Shown: positions 8,116-17,484 of the stretch, piece by piece
How the letters are laid out: each line of letters starts with the position of its first letter
Position numbering within the stretch: position 1 is the first letter of the stretch
From: Ornithomonoglobus_A sp034090805
GTDB lineage: Bacteria > Bacillota > Clostridia > UBA1381
Direction: 5' to 3'
Assembly (NCBI GenBank): GCA_034090805.1
Contig: JAXDRV010000099.1
Span: forward strand, 1-32,090
Length of the DNA stretch: 32,090 nucleotides
The notes under the pieces: generated by a model
Told to the model about the DNA's origin: nothing
What the model saw: the letters and a program-made list of their open reading frames with translations, nothing else
Databases searched by the model: none
Position numbers and translations under genes: made by a program

Positions 8116-8884
8116 GATAAAATCAGCATTTGAAAACGGCAAGGCATTTATACCGTTTATAACCTGCGGCGATCCCGATCTTGATACAACAATCGAAATC
8201 GTCCGTTCCGCAGCCGAAAACGGCGCAGATCTAATTGAGCTTGGTATTCCGTTTTCCGACCCAACCGCCGAGGGTCCCGTTATACAAGGCGCAAATATAC
8301 GTGCGCTTGCCGGCGGTGTAACAACCGACAAAATTTTCGATATGGTTCGCACGCTCCGAAAGGACGTTACGACCCCTATGGTGTTTATGACCTATGCAAA
8401 CGTAGTATTTTCCTACGGTGCGGAGAAATTCATCTCATCATGCCGGGAAATAGGCATTGACGGACTTATACTTCCCGATTTGCCGTTCGAGGAAAAGGAC
8501 GAATTTCTTCCCATATGCGAAAAATATGACGTTGACCTTATATCTCTTATCGCTCCGACATCGGACAAGCGTGTGGAAATGATAAGCCGTGAGGCAAAGG
8601 GATTTATATACATAGTGTCAAGTCTCGGCGTTACGGGAACGAGAAACGAAATATCCACGGATCTAAGCTCTCTCGTTGCCATGGTTCGCAAAAACACCGA
8701 TGTCCCCTGTGCGATAGGCTTTGGCATATCCACACCCGAACAGGCATCCAAAATGGCAGCGGTATCGGACGGAGCAATAGTCGGCTCGGCAATAATCAAA
8801 ATTATAGAAAAATACGGCAAAGACGCAGCACAGCCTGTCGGCGAATACGTAAAAAGCATGAAACAGGCTGTTTTAAACGCATAA
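8108..8884 (+). CDS. trpA: Tryptophan synthase alpha chain
   Basis: TIM-barrel subunit splitting indole-3-glycerol phosphate into indole and glyceraldehyde-3-phosphate; the indole is channelled to TrpB. It has 258 residues. The general acid/base Glu is present (E44 in ELGIPFSDP). The position matching the E. coli catalytic Asp60 (ADGP) is Glu here (E55, TAEGP). The phosphate-binding GFGIST and AIVGSAI segments near the C-terminus are intact. AGAGGAGA precedes the start inside trpB. It is last in the operon and is followed by a strong terminator. Confidence 0.96.
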   Translation: MSKIKSAFENGKAFIPFITCGDPDLDTTIEIVRSAAENGADLIELGIPFSDPTAEGPVIQGANIRALAGGVTTDKIFDMVRTLRKDVTTPMVFMTYANVVFSYGAEKFISSCREIGIDGLILPDLPFEEKDEFLPICEKYDVDLISLIAPTSDKRVEMISREAKGFIYIVSSLGVTGTRNEISTDLSSLVAMVRKNTDVPCAIGFGISTPEQASKMAAVSDGAIVGSAIIKIIEKYGKDAAQPVGEYVKSMKQAVLNA

Positions 8885-8913
8885 AAATACAAAGCAGTTT
8901 TCCAAACAAACAT

Positions 8914-8966
8914 AAAAACTCTTGAATGTGACCGGTAATCGGTCTTTCAAGAGTTTTTGTTTTTAT
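8914..8966 (+). terminator. Bidirectional terminator between trpA and nifU
   Basis: Stem AAAAACTCTTGAA / TTCAAGAGTTTTT with an inner GACCG / CGGTC pairing. T runs lie on both strands, so it can end both the trp operon and the converging nifS-nifU transcript. Confidence 0.85.
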
Positions 8967-8984
8967 CCGACTATTTAATTAATC

Positions 8985-9416
8985 TCATTCTCCCGAACGG
9001 CACGTGCGGCAGCAGCCCTTGCAGTTTTTGTCGTTCTCGTCCGACTCAAGTCCCTGTCTTTTTTTGTAGTCTTGAATTGCCGAAGCGATAGCCTCCTCGG
9101 CAAGCACCGAGCAGTGAATCTTTTCGGGCGGAAGTCCGTCAAGAGCCTCCATAACAGCCTTGTTCGTAAGCTGAAGCGCCTCGTCAACGGTCTTACCCTT
9201 AACCATCTCCGTTGCCATTGAGCTTGTCGCTATCGCAGCGCCGCAGCCGAAGGTCTTGAACTTTACGTCCTTGATGATATTATCCTCAATATCCATATAA
9301 ATTTTCATAATATCTCCGCATTTTGCGTTGCCGACCTCTCCTACGGCATTTGCGTTTTCTATCTCACCGACATTTCTCGGATGAGCAAAATGATCCATTA
9401 CCTTTTCACTGTACAT
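8985..9416 (-). CDS. nifU: Fe-S cluster assembly scaffold, IscU/NifU N-terminal type
   Basis: Scaffold on which NifS/IscS-derived sulfur and iron are built into Fe-S clusters. It has 143 residues. The three scaffold cysteines are C33 (AKCGD, with D35), C58 (FGCGA) and C102 (HCSVL). An extra tail after residue 120 ends in a Cys cluster (C132, C135, C136, C139) absent from classical IscU; I believe such tails occur in Clostridia homologues. It starts 6 bases after the nifS stop, so both are one transcript. No hscA/hscB, fdx or iscR is nearby, which fits the minimal two-gene arrangement of anaerobic Firmicutes. Confidence 0.94.
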   Translation of the reverse strand: MYSEKVMDHFAHPRNVGEIENANAVGEVGNAKCGDIMKIYMDIEDNIIKDVKFKTFGCGAAIATSSMATEMVKGKTVDEALQLTNKAVMEALDGLPPEKIHCSVLAEEAIASAIQDYKKRQGLESDENDKNCKGCCRTCRSGE

Positions 9417-9422
9417 TATATA

Positions 9423-10604
9423 TCAATCCTTTCTTAAAACTTCCTCATAAAGAGGCGACATATCACGAAGTCTTTGAACAATCTGCGGCAGCACGTCAAG
9501 CACGTAATCCACCTCTTCATCCGTCGTTTCCTCGCTTAAGCTCAGTCTCAGCGAGCCGTGCGCAATTTCATGCGGCAGCCCGATCGCCAAAAGCACGTGT
9601 GACGGGTCAAGCGACCCCGAAGCGCAGGCACTTCCCGTTGATGCCGCAATATTGTACATATCAAGCAGCATCAATATTGATTCGCCTTCTATATATTTAA
9701 ACGAGAAATTTACATTATTGCATAATCTCCCCTCACCCACAGGTCCGTTAAGCTTTGCATACGGTATTTTCTCGCTTATTCCCTTAATCAGACGATCACG
9801 CTTTTCCGTCATAACCGCCATGTTCGGCTCAAGGTCACGAACCGCAATCTCAAGTGCCTTGGCAAGTCCCGCAATGCCCGCAAGATTTTCCGTTGCGGCA
9901 CGCTTGCCTCTCTCCTGACCTCCGCCGTGGATAAGGTTGTCTATCCTTACTCCGTTTCTGATGTAAAGAGCACCCACTCCCTTCGGACCATGGAATTTAT
10001 GTGCCGACATCGACAGCATATCAACTCCCAGCTCCTTAACGTCAAGCTTCATATGCCCTACCGCCTGAACTGCGTCCGTATGGAAAATTATCTTATGCTT
10101 TTTGGCAATTTCACCGATTTTCTTTATAGGCTGAATCGTGCCTATTTCATTGTTTGCGGTCATAATGCTTATAAGAATCGTATTTTCCGTAATAGCCGCC
10201 TCAAGACGCTCCGGATTCACAAAGCCGTATTCGTCAACATCAAGATACGTCACCTCAAAGCCATGCTTTTCAAGATAGCTGCACGTATTCAAAACGGCGT
10301 GATGCTCGATTTTTGATGTTATAATATGATTGCCTCTGCCTCGGTTGGCAAACGCAATGCCCTTGATTGCCCAGTTGTCCGCCTCACAGCCGGAGCCTGT
10401 GAAATATATCTCATTTGCACGCTCCGCTCCGATGCTTGCGGCTACGCTCTCACGCATTTTCATCAGTGCCTGCTCTGCGGCACGTCCCACTCCGTAAAAT
10501 CGGGACGAAGCGTTGCCGTATATCTCGGTAAAGTACGGCTGCATAGCCTCCGCTACCTCCGGCTTCATGCGCGTGGTAGCATTGTTATCCATATATACAT
10601 TCAT
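9423..10604 (-). CDS. nifS: Cysteine desulfurase, NifS/IscS family
   Basis: PLP enzyme taking sulfur from cysteine (giving alanine) and passing it as persulfide to the adjacent scaffold. It has 393 residues. MDNNATT is at the N-terminus, the HTDAVQAVG cofactor-binding segment at about 175-183, and PLP-binding K203 in SAHKFHGPKG. The catalytic C327 lies in STGSACASGS on the long mobile loop, which marks group I (IscS/NifS) rather than SufS. A consensus promoter is at 10661-10689. The start ATG follows a CAGGAGA ribosome binding site. Confidence 0.95.
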   Translation of the reverse strand: MNVYMDNNATTRMKPEVAEAMQPYFTEIYGNASSRFYGVGRAAEQALMKMRESVAASIGAERANEIYFTGSGCEADNWAIKGIAFANRGRGNHIITSKIEHHAVLNTCSYLEKHGFEVTYLDVDEYGFVNPERLEAAITENTILISIMTANNEIGTIQPIKKIGEIAKKHKIIFHTDAVQAVGHMKLDVKELGVDMLSMSAHKFHGPKGVGALYIRNGVRIDNLIHGGGQERGKRAATENLAGIAGLAKALEIAVRDLEPNMAVMTEKRDRLIKGISEKIPYAKLNGPVGEGRLCNNVNFSFKYIEGESILMLLDMYNIAASTGSACASGSLDPSHVLLAIGLPHEIAHGSLRLSLSEETTDEEVDYVLDVLPQIVQRLRDMSPLYEEVLRKD

Positions 10605-10628
10605 CGTAATTATCTCCTGTCAGTTAAT

Positions 10629-10652
10629 ATATGAACATCTATTCATATGTTC
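10629..10652. promoter_or_regulatory. Inverted repeat in nifS 5' region, possible operator
   Basis: Two overlapping inverted repeats, ATATGAA-6-TTCATAT and GAACAT-8-ATGTTC, just downstream of the nifS -10 box. The position would suit a repressor site or a short mRNA hairpin. No regulator gene is adjacent, so the assignment is inference. Confidence 0.4.
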
Positions 10653-10660
10653 TGCTATAG

Positions 10661-10689
10661 ATTATACATCAAAATCCCTCTGTTGTCAA
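10661..10689 (-). promoter_or_regulatory. Sigma-A promoter of nifS-nifU
   Basis: On the minus strand, TTGACA (10684-10689), 17 bases, TATAAT (10661-10666), about 55 bases upstream of the nifS ATG. Confidence 0.8.
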
Positions 10690-10839
10690 TATATTTTTTG
10701 CTATTATTTCATTTTATATACATTAGTTTGTTTCCGCATTATATATATCGGCGGCTTTAAAGCTTGCTTTTGTGTAAGTTAGCCAAATAACGACAAAAAA
10801 ATAACAATATTTTTAAATGCTAACACCTGTAAAAAAACA

Positions 10840-10868
10840 TTGCAAAAAATGCGTAAATAAGGTATAAT
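10840..10868 (+). promoter_or_regulatory. Sigma-A promoter of the decarboxylase cluster
   Basis: TTGCAA (10840-10845), 17 bases, TATAAT (10863-10868), with about 97 bases to the mmdA ATG. Confidence 0.7.
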
Positions 10869-10965
10869 ATAAAATAGGTATATTATAGCGAATTTTTTCG
10901 ATTATAAATACAGCTTACAGGCATTATGCAATGCCTGCATAATCAAATAAAATGGAGGTTGAATC

Positions 10966-12516
10966 ATGGGAACAGTTGATAAACTGACTGAACTGCAATA
11001 CCGCAGAAGCCAAATTGAAAAAGGCGGCGGCGAAGCTAAAATAAAAAAGCAGCATGACGCCAACAAGCTTACGGCCCGCGAAAGAATTAATATGCTTCTC
11101 GACGAGGGCAGCTTTGTTGAAATTGACGCATTCGTTACCCACAGATGCACCGAATTTGGCATGGATTGTGTGGAAGCACCGGGTGAGGGCGTTGTTACCG
11201 GCTACGGAACGGTTGACGGACGTCTTACCTATGTGTACGCACAGGACTTTACCGTAATCGGAGGCTCTCTGGGCGAGATGCACGCAAAAAAAATCTGCAA
11301 GGTTATGGATATGGCGGCTAAAATGGGCGCACCGATAATCGGAATGAACGATTCCGGCGGAGCAAGAATACAGGAGGGTATCGACGCACTTTCGGGCTTC
11401 GGCGATATTTTCTTCCGCAACACAAGAAACTCCGGCGTAATCCCCCAGATAAGCGTAATCATGGGTCCGTGCGCAGGCGGCGCAGTTTATTCGCCGGCTA
11501 TCACAGACTTTATATTTATGGTAGACAAAACATCGCAGATGTTCATTACAGGTCCTCAGGTAATTAAATCCGTTACCGGCGAGGACGTTACGGCAGACGA
11601 TTTGGGCGGCTCAAAGGTACACTCGGAAAAATCGGGTGTGGCTCACTTCACAGCTTCCTCGGACGAGGAATGTATCGCACAGATAAGAAGACTTCTTTCG
11701 TTCCTGCCGTCAAACAATCTTGAGGGAACTCCGGTTGCTCTGGCTACGGACGAGATAAACAGACTGTCGGAGAGTCTTTCGACAATCGTCCCCGATGAGC
11801 CGGGCAAGGCTTATGATGTTAAGGAAGTTATCGTACAGCTTGCGGACGGCGGAGATTTCATGGAGGTACAGGAAAACTTCGCAAAGAATATAGTTGTCGG
11901 CTTTGCAAGAATGAACGGCATCACTGTCGGTATAGTTGCAAACCAGCCCAAGGTTATGGCAGGCTCGCTCGACATCAATTCTTCGGACAAGGCGGCACGC
12001 TTTATCCGTTTCTGCGACAGCTTTAACATTCCTCTTGTAACGCTTACTGACGTTCCGGGCTACTTCCCCGGTGTTGACCAGGAGCAGGGCGGCATTATCC
12101 GTCACGGCGCTAAGCTGCTTTATGCTTACAGTGAGGCTACCGTCCCCAAGATTAACGTTATATTAAGGAAAGCTTACGGCGGAGCATATATAGCAATGAG
12201 CTCAAAGCACGTCGGAGCCGATATAGTTATGGCATGGCCTACGGCTGAGATTGCCGTTATGGGTCCGGACGGTGCGGCAAACATTATCTTTAAGAAGGAT
12301 ATTGCAGACAGCGCAGACCCGATAACAACAAGAGCCGAAAAAATCCAGGAATACAGAAACAAGTTTGCATCGCCTTATATTGCTGCTGCAAGAGGCTATG
12401 TGGATGATGTTATCGAACCCGATTCGACAAGACCGAGAATAATCGCAGCACTTGAGATGCTTATGTCAAAGCGCGATTCGCTGCCGGCAAAGAAGCACGG
12501 TAATCTCCCGGTATAA
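10966..12516 (+). CDS. mmdA: Acyl-CoA carboxyltransferase / methylmalonyl-CoA decarboxylase alpha subunit
   Basis: Carboxyltransferase subunit moving CO2 between an acyl-CoA thioester (probably methylmalonyl-CoA) and the biotin carrier. It has 516 residues with two crotonase-like halves: the N-half around IGGSLGEMHAKK and NDSGGARIQEG, the C-half around KAYGGAYIAMSSKHVGAD and MGPDGAANI. These match MmdA, PccB and the transcarboxylase 12S subunit. GGAGGT lies 8 bases before the ATG. The gene starts a cluster with OadG, biotin carrier and OadB, so a Na+-pumping decarboxylase is expected. Substrate choice (methylmalonyl-, malonyl- or glutaconyl-CoA) cannot be read with certainty; methylmalonyl-CoA is the best guess. 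Confidence 0.9.
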   Translation: MGTVDKLTELQYRRSQIEKGGGEAKIKKQHDANKLTARERINMLLDEGSFVEIDAFVTHRCTEFGMDCVEAPGEGVVTGYGTVDGRLTYVYAQDFTVIGGSLGEMHAKKICKVMDMAAKMGAPIIGMNDSGGARIQEGIDALSGFGDIFFRNTRNSGVIPQISVIMGPCAGGAVYSPAITDFIFMVDKTSQMFITGPQVIKSVTGEDVTADDLGGSKVHSEKSGVAHFTASSDEECIAQIRRLLSFLPSNNLEGTPVALATDEINRLSESLSTIVPDEPGKAYDVKEVIVQLADGGDFMEVQENFAKNIVVGFARMNGITVGIVANQPKVMAGSLDINSSDKAARFIRFCDSFNIPLVTLTDVPGYFPGVDQEQGGIIRHGAKLLYAYSEATVPKINVILRKAYGGAYIAMSSKHVGADIVMAWPTAEIAVMGPDGAANIIFKKDIADSADPITTRAEKIQEYRNKFASPYIAAARGYVDDVIEPDSTRPRIIAALEMLMSKRDSLPAKKHGNLPV

Positions 12517-12536
12517 TCGAAAGGAGAGCGTAAATT

Positions 12537-12938
12537 ATGGAATTATCACAGGCATTGCTTACAGGGCAGAATCTGACTTTCGGCGACGCACTCGGAACCG
12601 GCTTAAAGGTTACGGGGTTGGGTCTGACGATAGTGTTCTCCGTCCTTGTAATATTGATGATAGTGCTGTATCTTTTCAAGGTTATTTTTTACAAGAATCC
12701 GGAAAAGACGGCAGCACCCGTTCAGGCGGCACCCGCTCCCGCTCCGGCTGAGGAAGCAGCGGTATCGGACGAACCCGATGATGAGGAGCTTATCGCAGTG
12801 CTGACGGCAGCCGTTGCGGCAAGCTTGAATACATCTACCTACAATCTTAAGATAAAATCTTACAGAAGAGTAAACAATAGCGTACCCGCCTGGAATAAAG
12901 CAGGCGTAACCGAAACCATCAGTAACAGATTATCCTGA
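12537..12938 (+). CDS. mmdD: OadG-family small membrane subunit of the Na+-pumping decarboxylase
   Basis: A 133-residue subunit. One transmembrane helix (about 24-46, LTIVFSVLVILMIVLYLFKV) is followed by an Ala/Pro linker and a cytoplasmic C-terminal region whose IKSYRRVNNSVPAWNKAGV resembles the end segment of OadG/MmdD proteins. In this family the subunit holds the carboxyltransferase to the membrane beta subunit. It sits 20 bases after mmdA with an AAAGGAGAG ribosome binding site, and 14 bases before the biotin carrier gene. Confidence 0.85.
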   Translation: MELSQALLTGQNLTFGDALGTGLKVTGLGLTIVFSVLVILMIVLYLFKVIFYKNPEKTAAPVQAAPAPAPAEEAAVSDEPDDEELIAVLTAAVAASLNTSTYNLKIKSYRRVNNSVPAWNKAGVTETISNRLS

Positions 12939-12952
12939 GGAGGTAAATAATA

Positions 12953-13330
12953 ATGAGAAAGTTTAACATAACAGTAAACGGAAAAACCTATGAGGTTGAC
13001 GTAGAAGAAATCGGCGGAGCACCGAGCGCACCCGCTCCCGCTCCCGTAGCTGCACCCGCAGCACCCGCTGCCGCACCTAAGGCAGCACCCGCTCCCAAGG
13101 CAGCTCCCGTTGCCGGCGCACAGCAGGTAAAGGCTCCCATGCCCGGCACAATCGTATCGGTCAAGGTAAATGTCGGCGACAAGGTAACAAAGGACACTCT
13201 CGTTGCCGTTCTTGAGGCGATGAAGATGGAGAACGAAATTTTTGCCGGCGTTGAGGGTACTGTTGCAGGCATAAGCGTAAGCGCAGGCGACAGCGTAAAC
13301 AGCGGCGACGTTATCGTTTCCGTAAACTAA
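12953..13330 (+). CDS. mmdC: Biotin carboxyl carrier protein of the decarboxylase
   Basis: A 125-residue carrier. An N-terminal leader of about 22 residues is followed by an Ala/Pro-rich flexible linker (about 23-57) and a biotinyl domain. The biotin-accepting K91 lies in the canonical EAMKMEN sequence. It shuttles the carboxyl group from the soluble carboxyltransferase(s) to the membrane beta subunit. GAGGAGG precedes the ATG. No biotin carboxylase (accC) is in the cluster, as expected for decarboxylases or transcarboxylases that do not use ATP and bicarbonate. Confidence 0.94.
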   Translation: MRKFNITVNGKTYEVDVEEIGGAPSAPAPAPVAAPAAPAAAPKAAPAPKAAPVAGAQQVKAPMPGTIVSVKVNVGDKVTKDTLVAVLEAMKMENEIFAGVEGTVAGISVSAGDSVNSGDVIVSVN

Positions 13331-13366
13331 TTCTTAATAAATCAAGAAAGAAAGTGGTGACGTAAC

Positions 13367-14635
<1,269 letters not shown>

Positions 14636-14662
14636 TTTTAGAAATAAGGAGTGAATATAACT

Positions 14663-16063
14663 ATGGCAAAACCTGTTAAAATTACAGAAACAGTCCTTAG
14701 AGATGCTCACCAGTCCCTTATAGCAACAAGAATGACTACCGCCGAGATGCTTCCCATCGTTGAGAAGCTCGACGAGGTAGGCTATCATTCGCTTGAGGCT
14801 TGGGGCGGAGCTACCTTTGATTCCTGTCTGAGATTTCTTAACGAAGATCCCTGGGAAAGACTGAGAAAAATCAAGGACAAGGCAAAGAAAACACCTTTGC
14901 AGATGCTTTTCAGAGGTCAGAATATTTTAGGCTACAGACATTACGCAGATGATGTTGTTGAATATTTTGTTCAGAAATCAATTGCAAACGGTATCGATAT
15001 TTTAAGAATATTCGACGCATTAAACGACGTAAGAAACCTCGAATGTGCAATAAATGCCTGCAAAAAGGAAAAAGGTCACGTTCAGGCTACCGTATGCTAT
15101 ACGATAAGCCCTGTTCACACGATCGAAACCTTTACAAAGATGGCAAAGCAGCTTGAGGATATGGGCGCAGATTCAATCTGTATCAAGGACATGGCAGGTC
15201 TCCTTCTCCCCTACACGGCATATGACCTTGTGAAGGCTATGAAGGAAACCGTCAACATCCCCATTCAGCTTCACACTCACTACACAAGCGGTGAGGCGTC
15301 AATGGTTTATCTTAAGGCAATAGAGGCAGGCGTTGACGTAATCGACTGCGCTATGTCACCTCTTGCAATGGGAACATCACAGCCTCCCACAGAGCCTATC
15401 GTTGCGGCTCTCCAGGGTACTCCGTATGATACGGGCTATGACCTTGACAAGCTTGTTGAGATAAGTGAATACTTTAAGCCGCTCAGAGAAAAGTATCTTG
15501 CAAGCGGTCTTATGAATCCGAAGGTAATGGGCGTTGATGTAAACACGCTGAAGTATCAGGTTCCGGGCGGTATGCTGTCAAACCTCGTTTCGCAGCTTAA
15601 GCAGCAGGGACGTGAGGACGCATATGATGAGGTACTGAAGGAAGTTCCGAGAGTAAGAAAGGATATGGGTTATCCTCCCCTTGTTACTCCGTCATCACAG
15701 ATTGTCGGCACACAGGCGGTTCTTAACGTTCTTATGGGCGAAAGATACAAGATGGTATCAAAGGAAACAAAGGGCATCGTAAGAGGCGAATACGGAAAGT
15801 GTCCTGTTGAGATCGATCCTGAGCTTGTTAAAAAGATAATCGGCGATGAGGAAAGAATTACCTGCCGTCCGGCGGATCTTATCGACAATGAGCTTGATAA
15901 GCTCACCAAGGAATGTGCGGAGTGGATTGAACAGCCTGAGGACGTATTGTCCTACGCATTGTTCGGTCAGGTAGCCGTTAAGTTCTTTGAATACAGACGT
16001 GCGCAGAAATATAAAATAGACGCAGATTTGGTAGATATGGAGAATAAAACCTATCCCGTTTAA
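14663..16063 (+). CDS. oadA: Oxaloacetate/pyruvate carboxyltransferase, 5S type without biotin domain
   Basis: TIM-barrel carboxyltransferase interconverting oxaloacetate and pyruvate with carboxybiotin. It has 466 residues from the ATG at 14663; a GTG at 14651 overlaps the AAGGAG ribosome binding site and is unlikely. ETVLRDAHQSL with metal ligand D14 is at the N-terminus. The carboxylatable Lys is in CIKDMAGLL, and HTHYTSG gives the metal-binding histidines. It stops before any biotinyl domain, so it must use the separate carrier at 12953-13330. It could serve oxaloacetate decarboxylase, a transcarboxylase (5S), or a pyruvate carboxylase B-like role. Confidence 0.9.
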   Translation: MAKPVKITETVLRDAHQSLIATRMTTAEMLPIVEKLDEVGYHSLEAWGGATFDSCLRFLNEDPWERLRKIKDKAKKTPLQMLFRGQNILGYRHYADDVVEYFVQKSIANGIDILRIFDALNDVRNLECAINACKKEKGHVQATVCYTISPVHTIETFTKMAKQLEDMGADSICIKDMAGLLLPYTAYDLVKAMKETVNIPIQLHTHYTSGEASMVYLKAIEAGVDVIDCAMSPLAMGTSQPPTEPIVAALQGTPYDTGYDLDKLVEISEYFKPLREKYLASGLMNPKVMGVDVNTLKYQVPGGMLSNLVSQLKQQGREDAYDEVLKEVPRVRKDMGYPPLVTPSSQIVGTQAVLNVLMGERYKMVSKETKGIVRGEYGKCPVEIDPELVKKIIGDEERITCRPADLIDNELDKLTKECAEWIEQPEDVLSYALFGQVAVKFFEYRRAQKYKIDADLVDMENKTYPV

Positions 16064-16067
16064 TATT

Positions 16068-16113
16068 AAAAAACTGCTGTGCTGAGGTAATCCCCCGGCA
16101 CAGCAGTTTTTTT
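16068..16113 (+). terminator. Terminator after the decarboxylase cluster
   Basis: Stem CTGCTGTGC / GCACAGCAG flanked by A and T runs on both sides, so it works in both directions. Its right edge touches the stop codon of the converging anti-sigma gene. Confidence 0.9.
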
Positions 16114-17176
16114 ATGAAATTATAAGTCTGAATGTTACGGTATCATCGTTCATTTCAATGCTGCTTTCATCAATTTCTATTCCTGCGCTGCTCATTGCAG
16201 CCAGCATCTCGTCAAGCACATCGGCGCTTACATTATAGCAATCACCGTCACTGCTCATCGAATATTCGTTGATTATTTCCTTAGCTCTTTCGGCATTTGC
16301 ATAGGATACCTCTATTGCATTGCTTTCGGGAACGCTTCTTCTCCCTCCCGCCGCCTGAGTCGGCAGTGCGTATACCTCCGGCTCAAGAACGCTCGCCGCT
16401 GCCGGCACATTCGGTTCATTGTTTGCATCCGACGGTGCAGGTATAGCAGAGGCTGACGCAGCAGTTACGCTCGGAGCGTCGCCTCCATGAAATGTCTGTA
16501 CTTCAGTTGATGGCGGTGCATCTGTCACCGCAGGCTCTGCCGGTGTTTGCGTTGCCGCCTCCGGCTTTGCTGTTGCCTTAACCTCAGGCTTCGCAGTTGC
16601 CGTTGCCTTAGGCTTTGTCGTTGCTTTTGCAGCAGACGGTATTGCAGTTGCAAGAGGTTTTGCCGTTGCTGACGGCTTAACCGCAGGAGCGGCTGTAGGT
16701 GCTGCTGATGCACTCGGCGCAGCGGACGGCGAAGCACTCGGCTTTTCCGTTTCAACCGCCGAATTAAATATCTTATCATCAAAATCATCGGTCAAATCAA
16801 CCTCGCTGATAACACCGTTATTGGGATTGTTCATCTTATCTATAATATCCGGCAATCCCGCACCGATAGCCGCCGCAAGAACAACACAAGCAGCGGCAGC
16901 ACCATAACGGTAGCCGTACATTCTGAAGCTTTTTGCAAGATTAGGTCTTTCCTGCTTGATTTTTTCGTCATCTATACGTTTATTTAAGCTTGAAAGAAAA
17001 TCTTCGGGAGCAGTAAGCTTAGGCAGCGCCCTCAGATTATTCTGCATCGCCATATAATCCGCAAGCCGCTTTGCACATATATCACATTCCTCGGCATGAC
17101 TCATCATATCGACTCTTTGATTGCTGTCCAATACTTCATACTCACCGAGAAGCTTTTCAAATTGCGTACAATCCAT
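16112..17176 (-). CDS. Zinc anti-sigma factor, single-pass membrane protein with low-complexity stalk
   Basis: A 354-residue protein. The N-terminus carries the ZAS signature HxxxCxxC (H27, C31, C34) of zinc-type anti-sigma factors that hold ECF sigma factors in the cytoplasm. A transmembrane helix at about 91-109 is followed by a region rich in Ala/Pro/Lys/Thr (about 145-260, with TAKP/KPxATA-like repeats). A compact C-terminal domain of about 75 residues outside the membrane is of unknown function. GGAGG precedes the ATG. Its sigma partner is the next gene upstream, separated by 316 bases that hold a hairpin repeat and a possible ECF promoter. The signal sensed is not evident. Confidence 0.85.
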   Translation of the reverse strand: MDCTQFEKLLGEYEVLDSNQRVDMMSHAEECDICAKRLADYMAMQNNLRALPKLTAPEDFLSSLNKRIDDEKIKQERPNLAKSFRMYGYRYGAAAACVVLAAAIGAGLPDIIDKMNNPNNGVISEVDLTDDFDDKIFNSAVETEKPSASPSAAPSASAAPTAAPAVKPSATAKPLATAIPSAAKATTKPKATATAKPEVKATAKPEAATQTPAEPAVTDAPPSTEVQTFHGGDAPSVTAASASAIPAPSDANNEPNVPAAASVLEPEVYALPTQAAGGRRSVPESNAIEVSYANAERAKEIINEYSMSSDGDCYNVSADVLDEMLAAMSSAGIEIDESSIEMNDDTVTFRLIIS

Positions 17177-17230
17177 TTGCTTACCTCCTTTCCGAATTTA
17201 TCTCATATATTAACATCATTCACAATATTA

Positions 17231-17257
17231 GACGTATTAACCGCCGTTTTTGTTCCA
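17231..17257 (-). promoter_or_regulatory. Candidate ECF-sigma promoter upstream of the anti-sigma gene
   Basis: On the minus strand TGGAAC (17252-17257), 17 bases, CGTC followed by TAA (17231-17234). This resembles ECF promoters with an AAC-containing -35 and a CGTC -10. It is about 55 bases before the anti-sigma ATG. If used by the neighbouring sigma factor, it would give negative feedback. Confidence 0.5.
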
Positions 17258-17324
17258 CTTTTTTTGAAATTTTCTATATTTTTTTTCATATACTGAAAAT
17301 TCCCTTATTTAATGACTGCCGAGC

Positions 17325-17484
17325 AATTATGAAACGCAGCCGCATAGCAGCTTAAAAGCGTTTCATAATTGTTTTGGCAGACTTTATCAATGTGAACTGT
17401 GTAAAATCTCTGATTTTACACGAAAAATTTTGACAATAGTCATAATTTTTCAAATGCGATTGAAAATTCAGTGAGCATTATTTA
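17325..17484. repeat. Mosaic hairpin repeat, copy 2
   Basis: Nearly identical to copy 1 over AATTATGAAACGC...CATAATTGTT and over GGCAGACTTT...GTGAGCATTATTTA. Compared with copy 1 it lacks the block of about 77 bases carrying two hairpins (copy 1 about 50-126) and 9 bases of the right arm of the last hairpin; one inner base pair is changed (GCGGCT to GCAGCT). It ends 8 bases from the sigma stop codon. Confidence 0.88.

Larger units (their letters stand above)
10605..10965. other. Intergenic region between divergent nifS and mmdA
   Basis: 361 bases with no gene that I can support. It holds two back-to-back promoters (listed separately), an inverted repeat in the nifS 5' region, and an AT-rich centre (about 10690-10839) in which I see no conserved structure. 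Confidence 0.7.

Noticed and set aside
10966..12516. Acetyl-CoA or propionyl-CoA carboxylase (ATP-dependent) as identity of the mmdA-led cluster
   Set aside because: No biotin carboxylase gene is present, while OadG and OadB membrane subunits are, which points to decarboxylation or transcarboxylation.
16525..16788. Arg/Gln/Leu-rich frame inside the anti-sigma gene
   Set aside because: It is an alternative-frame reading of the Ala/Pro/Lys stalk region; its odd composition is a by-product of the repeated codons.
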